Source: NZ13-RE01 sp049718665
GTDB lineage: Bacteria; Dictyoglomota; Dictyoglomia; Dictyoglomales; Dictyoglomaceae
NCBI GenBank assembly: GCA_049718665.1
Contig: JBNARO010000026.1
Coordinates: 1-28,785, forward strand
Length of the DNA: 28,785 nt
Direction: 5' to 3'
The notes under the pieces are model-generated. The model worked only from the letters and a program-made list of their open reading frames with translations. It searched no databases and was not told the origin of the DNA. Each line of letters opens with the position of its first letter. The stretch's first letter is position 1. Position numbers and translations under genes: made by a program. Positions 16,684 through 24,660 of this stretch are shown here, piece by piece.

Positions 16684-16905
16684 TTATTTCTTTTGCACCA
16701 CCTTATAGATATTCCCATCAATTTCCACAAGATCACCATCTTTTAGAACTTTATGACGATGTAGTTCCACTTCCCCATTTACTTTAACTTTTCCAGAAAT
16801 AATAAGATTTTTAGCTTGCCCTCCAGTCTCAGCAATTTGAGCCCATTTCAAAAATTGATTTAAAGTAATAGTAGAAGTATATATTTCAACTTCTTTTACA
16901 TTCAT
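16684..16905 (-). CDS. yaaA: S4-domain RNA-binding protein YaaA
   Basis: This is a 73-aa S4-like RNA-binding protein. TLNQFLKWAQIAETGGQAK, LIISGKVKVNGEVE and KVLKDGDLVEIDG are the two halves of the S4 fold seen in YaaA/YlmN proteins. The conserved placement between dnaN and recF supports the name. Its exact role is not established; ribosome- or RNA-associated functions are suspected. The ATG overlaps the dnaN stop by 4 nt, so the genes are translationally coupled. Confidence 0.92.
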   Translation of the reverse strand: MNVKEVEIYTSTITLNQFLKWAQIAETGGQAKNLIISGKVKVNGEVELHRHKVLKDGDLVEIDGNIYKVVQKK

Positions 16906-18005
16906 AATCTCACCGGCATCAAGACATAAATATAACTCTCATCTTCAGGAATTTTTATTAATGCAGGGCCTAAATTGGAAGTAAATTTTAATTCCACTTC
17001 ATCAGAGTCTAAATTTTCCAGTGGTTCAATAAGGTACTCTACATTAAACCCAATTTCTAAATTTTCCTCGCTTCCAAAAATTTCTGATGGAATAACCTCT
17101 CTTCCTGCACCTCTTTCTGAAGTTAAAGAAGATAAAACAACCTCCTGAGGGGAAATTGTAATCTTTACAGTATTTGTCTGATCAGCTTCTGCTAAAACTT
17201 CCATCCTCCCTAAAACTTCCAATAATTCTTCTCTATTACAACGGAATCCAATAGCAAAATCTGTAGGAATTATTTTATCATAGGAAGGAAATTGACCTTG
17301 AAGAAGGCGTGAGGTAAAGAATATAGAATCACATTTAAAGAGAATTTGGCTATCAAGGATTGCGATTCCTATTTCTTGAGGTTTTGCTTTTGAAATGATT
17401 TTTTGAAACTCTTTAAGACTTTTTGCAGGTATTATGACAGCAGGAATCTCTGAAGAGTTGGAAATCTTAGTTAAAGCAAGCCTATGTCCATCTACAGCTA
17501 CAAGATTTATATGTCCCTCTTTACTCTCCATTAAAACACCTGTAAGAACTTGCTTGATTTCATCCTCTGCGGCAGCAAATATAGTTTGTTTTATTCCCTT
17601 TACGAAGCTTTCTCTATCTAAGTAGATCTGTGGTTGAATATTTCCCAAATCTAATTTAGGAAATTCTTCTACACTTTCTCCTTGAATTTCCACATCAGAG
17701 TATCCCGCATGAATAATTGCTCTATTCCTTTCATTTACATTAAATTCCAAAGTCACAGATGGAAGTTTATTTACAATGTCCACAAAAAGACTTCCAGGAA
17801 GACAAACTTCTCCAGGTTCCTCTACTATTACAGGCATACTTAAAGATAATCCAATTTCAAGATTATTTGCCTGAAGATAAAGAGTATCATTCTCCCCTTT
17901 CAAATATATATATGTAAGAATAGGCATAGTAGTTTTTGTAGCTACTGCAGTTTTCACTATTTGTAAGGCTTGACTTAAATCTTCTTGCTGAGTAATAAAC
18001 TTCAT
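16902..18005 (-). CDS. dnaN: DNA polymerase III subunit beta (sliding clamp)
   Basis: This is the ring-shaped processivity clamp of the replicative polymerase. The 367-aa protein shows the three-fold clamp pattern: MKFITQQEDLSQALQIVKTAVA, LTYIYLKGENDTLYLQANNLEI, VLMESKEGHINLVAVDGHRLAL, and a C-terminus YIYVLMPVRL that fits the family's terminal LMP(M/V)R(L). It is the first gene of the replication operon and is transcribed from a promoter shared in space with the divergent Fe-S operon. No dnaA lies upstream; the next gene is Rrf2-sufC on the other strand. Confidence 0.97.
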   Translation of the reverse strand: MKFITQQEDLSQALQIVKTAVATKTTMPILTYIYLKGENDTLYLQANNLEIGLSLSMPVIVEEPGEVCLPGSLFVDIVNKLPSVTLEFNVNERNRAIIHAGYSDVEIQGESVEEFPKLDLGNIQPQIYLDRESFVKGIKQTIFAAAEDEIKQVLTGVLMESKEGHINLVAVDGHRLALTKISNSSEIPAVIIPAKSLKEFQKIISKAKPQEIGIAILDSQILFKCDSIFFTSRLLQGQFPSYDKIIPTDFAIGFRCNREELLEVLGRMEVLAEADQTNTVKITISPQEVVLSSLTSERGAGREVIPSEIFGSEENLEIGFNVEYLIEPLENLDSDEVELKFTSNLGPALIKIPEDESYIYVLMPVRL

Positions 18006-18046
18006 TCTCTATCCTCATCCTCCTTCCAAATAATTTTCTTCAATCA

Positions 18047-18075
18047 ATTATAACTTTTATTTGACAAAAATACAA
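18047..18075 (-). promoter_or_regulatory. dnaN operon promoter
   Basis: On the - strand TTGTAT (18070-18075), a 17-bp spacer and a perfect TATAAT (18047-18052) predict a start near 18040 and a leader of about 35 nt. AAGGAGG and a nearer GAGG lie in the leader before ATG 18005. Its -35 falls inside the spacer of the opposing suf promoter. Confidence 0.75.
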
Positions 18076-18089
18076 AGTCCCATTATAAT
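18061..18089 (+). promoter_or_regulatory. Rrf2-sufCB operon promoter (consensus sigma-A type)
   Basis: TTGACA (18061-18066) and TATAAT (18084-18089) are both perfect consensus hexamers with a 17-bp spacer, the strongest-looking promoter in the window. The predicted start is near 18096. AGGAG at 18121-18125 is the ribosome-binding site for ATG 18132. Confidence 0.88.
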
Positions 18090-18097
18090 GTTAAATG

Positions 18098-18114
18098 TTG
18101 AGTAAATTAGTCAA
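18098..18114 (+). promoter_or_regulatory. Probable Rrf2 operator
   Basis: TTGAGTAAATTAGTCAA is a 17-bp palindrome with one mismatched pair, located about +3 to +19 of the predicted transcript. Size and position suit an Rrf2/IscR-type dimer, and the downstream gene encodes such a regulator, so autorepression is likely. The identity of the bound protein is inferred. Confidence 0.65.
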
Positions 18115-18131
18115 TATTTTAGGAGAAAAAG

Positions 18132-18569
18132 ATGTTAAGAGTATCAGCAAAATTGGATTGTAGTTTGAGAGCCTTAATATTTTTAGGAAAGGCTTATGGA
18201 AGAGAGATTCTTTCCCTTAATAAGATATCTCAAAAAGAGAATATCTCAAAGGATTTTTTAGCTCAAATTATGTTAGATTTAAAAAGAAAAAATATAGTAG
18301 AAAGCTATAAAGGAATATCAGGAGGATATGTTTTAAAGAGGCATCCATCTCAAATAACTCTTAAAGAGATATTTGAAGCTGTGGAGGGTCCCATAAATAT
18401 TATTGAATGTATCCATATCTCTGAGGGAATATGTAAGTTGCAGGAAGTATGTTCTCACAAAAAAGCTTGGGAATATTTAGAGAAAAAGATATCAAATCTT
18501 TTAGATAGTTTAACCTTAGAAGACTTGATCCTTGGAATAGAAAGAAAGGAGGAACTTACATCCCTATGA
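18132..18569 (+). CDS. Rrf2-family Fe-S-sensing transcriptional regulator
   Basis: This 145-aa winged-helix regulator matches the IscR/SufR/NsrR group. The N-terminal KLDCSLRALIFLG, the wing GISGGYVLKRHPSQITLKEIFEAVEGP near 61-87, and a cysteine cluster Cys93, Cys101, Cys107 (C-x7-C-x5-C) typical of a cluster ligand set are visible. It probably represses its own operon when the Fe-S cluster is loaded and relieves repression on iron or oxidative stress, as in SUF systems. The stop overlaps the sufC start by 4 nt. A palindromic candidate operator sits at the transcription start. Confidence 0.9.
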   Translation: MLRVSAKLDCSLRALIFLGKAYGREILSLNKISQKENISKDFLAQIMLDLKRKNIVESYKGISGGYVLKRHPSQITLKEIFEAVEGPINIIECIHISEGICKLQEVCSHKKAWEYLEKKISNLLDSLTLEDLILGIERKEELTSL

Positions 18570-19315
18570 AAGAATTTATCTTAGAGTTAAAAAATCTTAA
18601 TGTAAGTATAGGAGAAAGAGTTATACTCCAAAATTTAAATTTTAAATTAAGCCCAGGAATTCATATTCTTTTGGGACCTAATGGGGCAGGGAAATCTACT
18701 TTGTTAGGTTCTATCATGGGACTTAATAGATACAAAATCTTAGGAGAAATTATCTGGAAAGGAGAAGATATAACAAATTTATCTCCTGATAAGAGATTTC
18801 AAAGGGGAATATTTTTAGCTTATCAGTTACCACCAATAGTAAGAGGGGTGAAACTAAATGACATTCTTAAGAAGATTTTAAATATAGATCCTAAAAAAAA
18901 TCTCCCAAAAGAAGTCTATAACTATCTTAATGAATTAGAGCTTGACGAATCTTTCTTAGAAAGAGAAGTAAATCAAGGCTTTTCAGGTGGAGAGAGAAAG
19001 AAAAGCGAGATTCTTCAAGTTTTATTAGCAAAACCTCAATTAGCTCTTTTGGATGAGCCTGATTCTGGGGTAGATATTGATTCATTGAAACTTATAGGAA
19101 AAGCCTTAAAAAAGATCTCAGAAGAAAGCAATTTACTAATCGTTTCTCATAATTTAAAAGTTTTGGATTATGTAAAGCCTGACTCTGTGTTAGTTTTAAT
19201 TGACGGTAAGTACATATATGCGGACGGAGAAGAGATTATTCATATTATTGAGGAAAGGGGATATGATTTTATAAGGAGGAGGTTATATGTTGAAAACTTA
19301 TCTTCTGGAAATTAG
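18566..19315 (+). CDS. sufC: Fe-S cluster assembly ATPase SufC
   Basis: This is a cytosolic ABC-type ATPase that drives cluster assembly on the SufB scaffold. It has 249 aa, with Walker A GPNGAGKST at 37-45, signature FSGGERKK at 139-146, Walker B ALLDEPDSGVDID near 160 and the switch His in IVSHNLK. The DEPDSGVD sequence after Walker B is characteristic of SufC and differs from importer ATPases. It is translationally coupled to the regulator upstream and overlaps sufB by 29 nt. Confidence 0.95.
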   Translation: MKEFILELKNLNVSIGERVILQNLNFKLSPGIHILLGPNGAGKSTLLGSIMGLNRYKILGEIIWKGEDITNLSPDKRFQRGIFLAYQLPPIVRGVKLNDILKKILNIDPKKNLPKEVYNYLNELELDESFLEREVNQGFSGGERKKSEILQVLLAKPQLALLDEPDSGVDIDSLKLIGKALKKISEESNLLIVSHNLKVLDYVKPDSVLVLIDGKYIYADGEEIIHIIEERGYDFIRRRLYVENLSSGN

Positions 19316-20522
19316 GAAGAAAGCTTTAGAAGCGAAGGACAAAGCCTCTCCTTTAGGTCCAGATATTAATTTAGAGGAATTTTTCAAAGAGGTAAAAGAG
19401 AATCCCATTGAAAATTTATCCCAGCTCCCTTCTGAGATTATTGAAAATATTCAATATTCTGGAATCTCTTCCAATGAGGAAGAAAGAGCAGGAACTTTTT
19501 TTCAGATAAATCATAGTGTGGTATATGAGAAATTACAGAATGTTTATCAAGGAAAATTGGAAATAAGTTCTATTGAAACCGCTCTTAATAAATATTCATG
19601 GTTAGAAGAGTATTATGGAAGATTAGTTTCTCCTAATACAGATAAATATACTGCCTGGGCAGAATTAAGATCTACAGGGGGATATTTTATTTATGTGTAT
19701 CCCCATCAAAAAATAACCATTCCTGTACAAGCTTGTTTATATATAAAAGAAGGAAATATAAGTCAAAATGTACACAATATAATAATTGTAGAAGAAGAGG
19801 CAGAAGTATTTGTAACCACAGGATGCTTAACCCATCTTAAAAATGAACCAGGAGTTCATATTGGAATATCTGAATTCTTTGTAAAAAGGGGTGCGAAATT
19901 GTTTTTTACAATGATCCATAACTGGGCTGAAGAATTCCATGTAAGACCAAGAACAGTAGTTAAAGTAGAAGAAGGAGGATTATTTATAAATAATTATATT
20001 TCTCTAAAACCAGTAAAATCTATTCAAACTTATCCCACTGCTTATGTAGAAAGGAATGGGACTGCAAGATTCTATAGTATTATATATGGGAGAAAAAACT
20101 CTTATATAGATTTAGGGGCAAGGATAGTTTTAGAAGGAGAAGGCGCAAAGGGAGAAATAGTTTCAAGAATTATTGCTGATGATTCTTCTGAAGTATATAA
20201 CAGGGGAGAACTCATAGGTAAGGAAAGAAGAACAAAGGGACATTTAGATTGTAGAGGAATATTGTTAAAACCTACAGCAAAAATCATCGCTATTCCAACA
20301 CTTATTGCTCAAAACCCTGATAGTGAACTTTCCCATGAAGCTGCTATTGGACCTATAGGAGAAGAAGAAATTGAATATTTAACTACAAGAGGATTTGATA
20401 AAGATGAAGCCATGTCAACCATAACCCGTGGGTTTTTGAATCTTGAAATTCCAGGACTTCCCAGGGTAGCAAGAGATCAGATAAATTATGTATTGGCGCA
20501 ATTAGAGAAGGGAGGATTATAA
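19287..20522 (+). CDS. sufB: Fe-S cluster assembly scaffold SufB/SufD-like
   Basis: This 411-aa protein partners SufC as the cluster scaffold. The C-terminal half is the parallel beta-helix core, marked by EAEVFVTTGCLTH near 171, the HEAAIGPIGEEEIEYLTTRGF block near 350 (the SufB/SufD C-terminal signature), and TITRGFLNLEI. Cys150, Cys180 and Cys322 are candidate ligands. Only one SufB/D paralogue is present, so it probably serves as a homodimer with SufC. No SufS, SufU or SufE is adjacent, so sulfur donation must come from elsewhere. AAGGAGGAGG precedes ATG 19287. SufD is the alternative name; I use sufB because it is the sole scaffold. Confidence 0.88.
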   Translation: MLKTYLLEIRKKALEAKDKASPLGPDINLEEFFKEVKENPIENLSQLPSEIIENIQYSGISSNEEERAGTFFQINHSVVYEKLQNVYQGKLEISSIETALNKYSWLEEYYGRLVSPNTDKYTAWAELRSTGGYFIYVYPHQKITIPVQACLYIKEGNISQNVHNIIIVEEEAEVFVTTGCLTHLKNEPGVHIGISEFFVKRGAKLFFTMIHNWAEEFHVRPRTVVKVEEGGLFINNYISLKPVKSIQTYPTAYVERNGTARFYSIIYGRKNSYIDLGARIVLEGEGAKGEIVSRIIADDSSEVYNRGELIGKERRTKGHLDCRGILLKPTAKIIAIPTLIAQNPDSELSHEAAIGPIGEEEIEYLTTRGFDKDEAMSTITRGFLNLEIPGLPRVARDQINYVLAQLEKGGL

Positions 20523-20524
20523 AA

Positions 20525-20553
20525 AGCAAGGGAAAAATTAAATCTCCCTTGCT
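20525..20553 (-). terminator. Intrinsic terminator of the galK end of the long operon
   Basis: AGCAAGGGA (20525-20533) pairs with TCCCTTGCT (20545-20553) around an 11-nt loop. Read on the - strand it is followed by TTTTTATAA, a proper U-tract. The stem spans the galK stop codon (20538-20540 lies in the loop). On the + strand there is no T-run, so it would stop sufB readthrough only weakly. Confidence 0.8.
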
Positions 20554-21680
20554 CCATCAGCGGTTTCTAAAATTAAAATCTCAGGTAAGGAACCAAATCT
20601 TTCTCTATAGCTTGTTTCAATCTTTTTACACCAAGTATCAAGAATTTCTGATGGGACAAGATTTATTGTAGAACCCCCAAACCCACCACCAGTCATTCTT
20701 GCTGTAAAGGCAGAAAACTCATGGGCTTTTTCAAAAAGAAAATCTAATTCTTCACATGTTACTTCATAAAGATACCTTAAACTATTATGGGATTCTACCA
20801 TGTATTTATCTAATTCATCCCATCGATCTTCCTTTAAAGCCTTAACAAAATCAAGAACCCTTTTATTTTCTTTATATACATGTTCTACTCTTCTTCTCAA
20901 AGGCTCAGGTAGAACTTCTTGGGAAATTCTAAACCCATTTTCATCTAAATCTCTTAATGAATTTATAGAAATATACTTTTTCAAAATTTCCAAAGCTTTT
21001 TCTCCTTCTTCTCTCCTTTTGGTATACCCTTCTCCCGCAATGGAATGTTTTACCTTTGTATCTACAATTACCAATTCAAGCCCTTTACTTTTTACATCGA
21101 AGGGAATATATTCATAATGTAAACTTCGTGTATCCAACAAAAGAGCATGATCCTTCTTGCCAAAAGCAGAGATAAACTGATCCATTATTCCACATCTTGC
21201 TCCTACAAATTCATTTTCAGCTTTCTGAGATAATTTAACAATATCTATTAAAGTTAAGGGAAGCTGAAAATATTCTTTAATACCATAAGAAACGGAAATC
21301 TCATAAGCTGCAGAACTTGATAAGCCTGCCCCTATGGGAATATTGCTGTAAATATATCCATCAAATCCTGGAATATTTCCTACTTTCTCTTTTATCTCCT
21401 TTAAAACTCCTTGTAAATAATTACTCCAAGGGTACTGATAACTATATTCAATCTTGTCTATTTCAAATTCAAATCCTTGGGAAAAATTTTCAGAAAAAAT
21501 TTTAACTTTTTTTGTCTTATTTTCCCTTAAATAAAAATAAAAATATCTATTTATGGCACAAGGAAGGACATATCCTAAATGATAATCCGTATGTTCTCCA
21601 ATAAGGTTTACTCTTCCAGGTGCCCTAAATCCTCTTACATTCTCAAGACTCCCAAAAAATTCTTTCAATTTATCCTTCAT
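20538..21680 (-). CDS. galK: Galactokinase
   Basis: Phosphorylates galactose to galactose-1-phosphate, the first step of the Leloir pathway. The 380-aa GHMP kinase shows the galactokinase signature GRVNLIGEHTDYH at about 22-34, the ATP-binding PIGAGLSSSAAYE at 115-127, the catalytic-aspartate region GARCGIMDQF, and the C-terminal MTGGGFGGSTINL. It overlaps galT by 11 nt and uses a strong AAGGGGGA site. It is the last gene of the long operon and ends inside a terminator hairpin. Confidence 0.96.
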   Translation of the reverse strand: MKDKLKEFFGSLENVRGFRAPGRVNLIGEHTDYHLGYVLPCAINRYFYFYLRENKTKKVKIFSENFSQGFEFEIDKIEYSYQYPWSNYLQGVLKEIKEKVGNIPGFDGYIYSNIPIGAGLSSSAAYEISVSYGIKEYFQLPLTLIDIVKLSQKAENEFVGARCGIMDQFISAFGKKDHALLLDTRSLHYEYIPFDVKSKGLELVIVDTKVKHSIAGEGYTKRREEGEKALEILKKYISINSLRDLDENGFRISQEVLPEPLRRRVEHVYKENKRVLDFVKALKEDRWDELDKYMVESHNSLRYLYEVTCEELDFLFEKAHEFSAFTARMTGGGFGGSTINLVPSEILDTWCKKIETSYRERFGSLPEILILETADGAREI

Positions 21681-22641
21681 CTTTTATCCCCCTTAAACTT
21701 TCTTTTAATAAATTTGCAGAATCCTCAGGAGGTAAAGGATTTATAAAGGTTCCTGCCCCAGATTCTACACTGGCAAGATATTTTATCTTATCTTTGTCCC
21801 TATGAAGAGAATAAAATTCAATATGAAAATGATAGAATGGATATTCTCCCTCTGAGGGTTCTTGATGAAGGACCATCATATAGGAAAAATTAAAGCCATA
21901 TAAATTATCATAAGCTTTAGTTATTTTTTGAATAATCTCTGCCAAATACATTTTTTCAGCATAGGTCATTTCTGTTAAAGATCCTAAATGTCTTTTTGAG
22001 TATATATGAAGTTCAAAAGGATATTTTCCATAAAAGGGCATAAAAGCAGAAAAATATTTATTTTCATAAACTATTCTCTTTTCTTCCTCTCTTTCTCTTT
22101 CTAAAATAGAACAAAAAAGGCATTTTCCAATTTTCTCATAATATTCCTTTGAAGAACTTAACTCTTTTTCGATTATTGGAGGGATAAAAGGAAAGGCATA
22201 GATTTGACCATGAGGATGATGAAGACTTACACCTATAATTTCTCCCCTATTTTCAAAGATGAGGACATATTTAATAAAATCTAAGGAACTTAAATCCTTA
22301 AATCTATCCTCCCAAACTAATATTAATTTTTCAATTTGAGTAAGGGGCATTCGGGAAAGGGAAGAATCATGATCCATAGTATATAAAACTACTTCACAAA
22401 CCCCTTGACCTCCTCTAAGTTTATATATTTCATCTTCAAAGGGAATTATATCATCAGTCTCTTTCGTTAAAGAAGGGTACCTATTTTCAAAAACAGCAAG
22501 ATCATAAGGTTTTGGAATTTCAACTCCCCCATAACATAAGGGACATTTCTCTTTTGGCGGAAGAACAGGACGCTCTTGTACTTTTCCTGCAACTATTACC
22601 CACTCTTTTAAAAAGGGATGCCATCTTAATTCACTGCTCAT
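21670..22641 (-). CDS. galT: Galactose-1-phosphate uridylyltransferase
   Basis: Exchanges UMP between UDP-glucose and galactose-1-phosphate. The 323-aa protein (from ATG 22641) has the zinc-ligand CPLC at 33-36, the active-site HPH at 142-144 inside SLHHPHGQIYAFPFIPP, and the second-half VLHQEPSEGEYPFYHFHIEF region with its His-x-His. TTG 22647 is an alternative start, but the ATG sits better behind AAGGAG. It is coupled to a 34-aa ORF upstream that ends inside its start region. Together with galK it converts galactose to glucose-1-phosphate if a GalE exists elsewhere. Confidence 0.94.
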   Translation of the reverse strand: MSSELRWHPFLKEWVIVAGKVQERPVLPPKEKCPLCYGGVEIPKPYDLAVFENRYPSLTKETDDIIPFEDEIYKLRGGQGVCEVVLYTMDHDSSLSRMPLTQIEKLILVWEDRFKDLSSLDFIKYVLIFENRGEIIGVSLHHPHGQIYAFPFIPPIIEKELSSSKEYYEKIGKCLFCSILEREREEEKRIVYENKYFSAFMPFYGKYPFELHIYSKRHLGSLTEMTYAEKMYLAEIIQKITKAYDNLYGFNFSYMMVLHQEPSEGEYPFYHFHIEFYSLHRDKDKIKYLASVESGAGTFINPLPPEDSANLLKESLRGIKDEG

Positions 22642-22735
22642 CCTCAATCTCTCCTTCTAATTCAAAATCATAATAGTACATTAGTCTACCATCTTCTTTT
22701 TTTTCTACTCTTTTTATCATCTTCCATTTCCTCAT
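22631..22735 (-). CDS. Small ORF between dxr and galT, 34 aa
   Basis: This is a hypothetical small protein, MRKWKMIKRVEKKEDGRLM followed by an aromatic YYYDFE segment and an acidic tail. It is unrecognised. Support for its being real: a strong GGGGAGGT site 7 nt before the ATG, a start just 2 nt after the dxr stop, a stop overlapping the galT start by 11 nt, and a basic N-terminus with an acidic C-terminus unlike random AT-rich sequence. It fills an otherwise unexplained gap and could serve partly to couple galT translation. Confidence 0.6.
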   Translation of the reverse strand: MRKWKMIKRVEKKEDGRLMYYYDFELEGEIEDEQ

Positions 22736-22737
22736 AT

Positions 22738-23874
22738 TTAATACCTCCCCAATAACCTTAAAGATTCTCTTTTAACCCAATCTATTAAGTCAAATAATTC
22801 TTCTATACTTTCTATTTTACTTTTTCCTTTCCAGTTTTCCATAACTTTAATTATCAAAGGAACTATTTGAGAAAATTTTATATCTCCATTAAGAAAGTGT
22901 GAAACAAAAATTTCGTCGGAGACTGCGAGTATAGGTGGATATACATCTCCCCTTTTAACCATCTCATAAAGATAGCTAATAATAGGAAAAACCTTATCAT
23001 CCACAGGATAAAATTCCAGTTTTAAATCCATTAAGTTAAGTTTTTCCCATTTATAACTTATTCTTTCAGGATGAAAAAGAGCATATTGAATAGCAAATTT
23101 CATATCTGGGGGAGAAAGATATGCTATAAAACTTCCATCAATAAACTCAATAATTCCGTGAACAATACTTTGGGGATGAATAAGAACATCAATTTTTTCA
23201 TATGGAAAATCAAAAAGATAATGAGCCTCTACAATTTCTAAAGCTTTATTTACAAGGTTTGCAGAATCAATAGTAGTTTTCTTTCCCATTTTCCAACGAG
23301 GATGTTTTAAAACATCCTCTAACTTTACTTCTTCAATATATTTTCTATCTTTTCCGAAAAAGGGACCACCTGATGCTGTCAGTATAATTCTTTCTACACT
23401 CTTCCTATTTTGCAGAAGCTGAAAAATAGCACTATGTTCACTATCTACTGGAATTATCTCAGACTTAGAATTCTTTAACCACTCTTTCAAAAATTTTCCA
23501 GCAGTAACAATTACCTCTTTTGTTGCTAGAGCAATTTTTTTATTATTCAATATAGCTTGTCTTGTAGGATAAATTGCAGAAATTCCAGAAATAGCTATTA
23601 CTACTAAATCAGCTTCTTTTAAACTTGCTAAAATTTCTATTCCCTCTCTACCAAAAAGAATTTTGGGAGTATAAGAAAGGGAGGGTTTTTCTACAGAAGA
23701 GTTATAAATAGCCAAATAAGGAGGCTTAAACTCCTCTGCTAAATCTTTTAATATAGAAACATTCTCTTTAACTGCTAAGCCTAATATCCTAAACTTATCT
23801 TTATGTTTCCTTATTATGTCAATAGTTTGAAATCCTATGGATCCTGAAGCACCCAAAATTACTACATTTTTCAT
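22738..23874 (-). CDS. dxr: 1-deoxy-D-xylulose 5-phosphate reductoisomerase
   Basis: This is the NADPH-dependent second step of the MEP isoprenoid pathway, DXP to MEP. The 378-aa protein shows the dinucleotide motif GASGSIGFQTID at 8-19, the metal/substrate region IIPVDSEHSAIFQLLQ, LTASGGPFFGKD, and the conserved HPRWKMGKKTTIDSANLVNK and EAHYLFDFPYEKIDVLIHPQ. It starts 3 nt after the cdsA stop and supplies the precursor used by UppS two genes upstream. Confidence 0.97.
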   Translation of the reverse strand: MKNVVILGASGSIGFQTIDIIRKHKDKFRILGLAVKENVSILKDLAEEFKPPYLAIYNSSVEKPSLSYTPKILFGREGIEILASLKEADLVVIAISGISAIYPTRQAILNNKKIALATKEVIVTAGKFLKEWLKNSKSEIIPVDSEHSAIFQLLQNRKSVERIILTASGGPFFGKDRKYIEEVKLEDVLKHPRWKMGKKTTIDSANLVNKALEIVEAHYLFDFPYEKIDVLIHPQSIVHGIIEFIDGSFIAYLSPPDMKFAIQYALFHPERISYKWEKLNLMDLKLEFYPVDDKVFPIISYLYEMVKRGDVYPPILAVSDEIFVSHFLNGDIKFSQIVPLIIKVMENWKGKSKIESIEELFDLIDWVKRESLRLLGRY

Positions 23875-23877
23875 ACA

Positions 23878-24660
23878 TCAGATTAACCTTAGAAGATGGA
23901 GAAAATAATATGCAGTAGGAACAGAAAAAATGAGACTATCGAACCTATCCAAAACTCCACCATGCCCAGGAAGAAGAGAAGAAGAATCTTTTACTCCAAT
24001 TTCTCTTTTTAGCATAGACTCTACTAAATCCCCCAATTGTCCCATAATTCCTATAGTAATCCCAAGAATTACAGTAAAAATAGGATTCCAAGAATAGATT
24101 AAAGAAAAAATTAAAGAAGCTAAAGCAGAAGAAATAATACCAGCTATTGTTCCTTCAATAGTTTTTTTAGGACTAATAGATGGAGCTAAGGGATGTTTTC
24201 CAAAGGCTTTTCCAAAAAAGAATGCAGAAGAATCTGAGATCCAAACTAATATAAATGTAAAATAGCATGCTTTTTCTCCGTAAGGTAGATTCCTAAGCAT
24301 TAAAAGATAACTTAGAAGAAAAGGTATATAGAAAAAGCCTAAGAATGTTAAAGAAAGATCTGCAATTGCTCTTCTCTTTCTAAAAAGTTCATATATCAAT
24401 AATACTAAGATAAAAACTGGTAAGAATATTACTAATGCCTTTCTAGATTCAAAATATATAAAGGTTAAGTAAAGAAGACCAAAAATTATTCCTTCTAACT
24501 TAAGAGGTTGAAATTTATATCTTTCTAATAAAGTGTAAAATTCCCATAATCCAAATCCTGCTAATGCCATTACTAAAATAAATAAAACTTGATCTCCTAA
24601 ATGAATAGTCCAAAGAATAAAAGGTATACCCCAAAGTCCTGTAATTATTCGTGCAATCAC
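23878..24660 (-). CDS. cdsA: Phosphatidate cytidylyltransferase
   Basis: Makes CDP-diacylglycerol from phosphatidate and CTP in the membrane. The 260-aa protein has about eight hydrophobic helices, the diagnostic GQLGDLVESMLKREIGVKDS then LLPGHGGVLDRFDS near the C-terminus (the Cds signature), and SPKKTIEGTIAG before it. The start is GTG 24660, directly after the uppS stop, with GGAGG inside the end of uppS. The uppS-cdsA-dxr order is the classic bacterial lipid/isoprenoid cluster. Confidence 0.95.
   Translation of the reverse strand: MIARIITGLWGIPFILWTIHLGDQVLFILVMALAGFGLWEFYTLLERYKFQPLKLEGIIFGLLYLTFIYFESRKALVIFLPVFILVLLIYELFRKRRAIADLSLTFLGFFYIPFLLSYLLMLRNLPYGEKACYFTFILVWISDSSAFFFGKAFGKHPLAPSISPKKTIEGTIAGIISSALASLIFSLIYSWNPIFTVILGITIGIMGQLGDLVESMLKREIGVKDSSSLLPGHGGVLDRFDSLIFSVPTAYYFLHLLRLI

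Noticed and set aside
18006..18131. Possible replication origin upstream of dnaN
   Set aside because: No TTATCCACA-like DnaA boxes or AT-rich repeat array; the short stretch is filled by two promoters and an operator.
20525..20553. The hairpin as a bidirectional terminator for sufB
   Set aside because: The + strand lacks a T-run after the stem, so only the - strand (galK) direction is supported.
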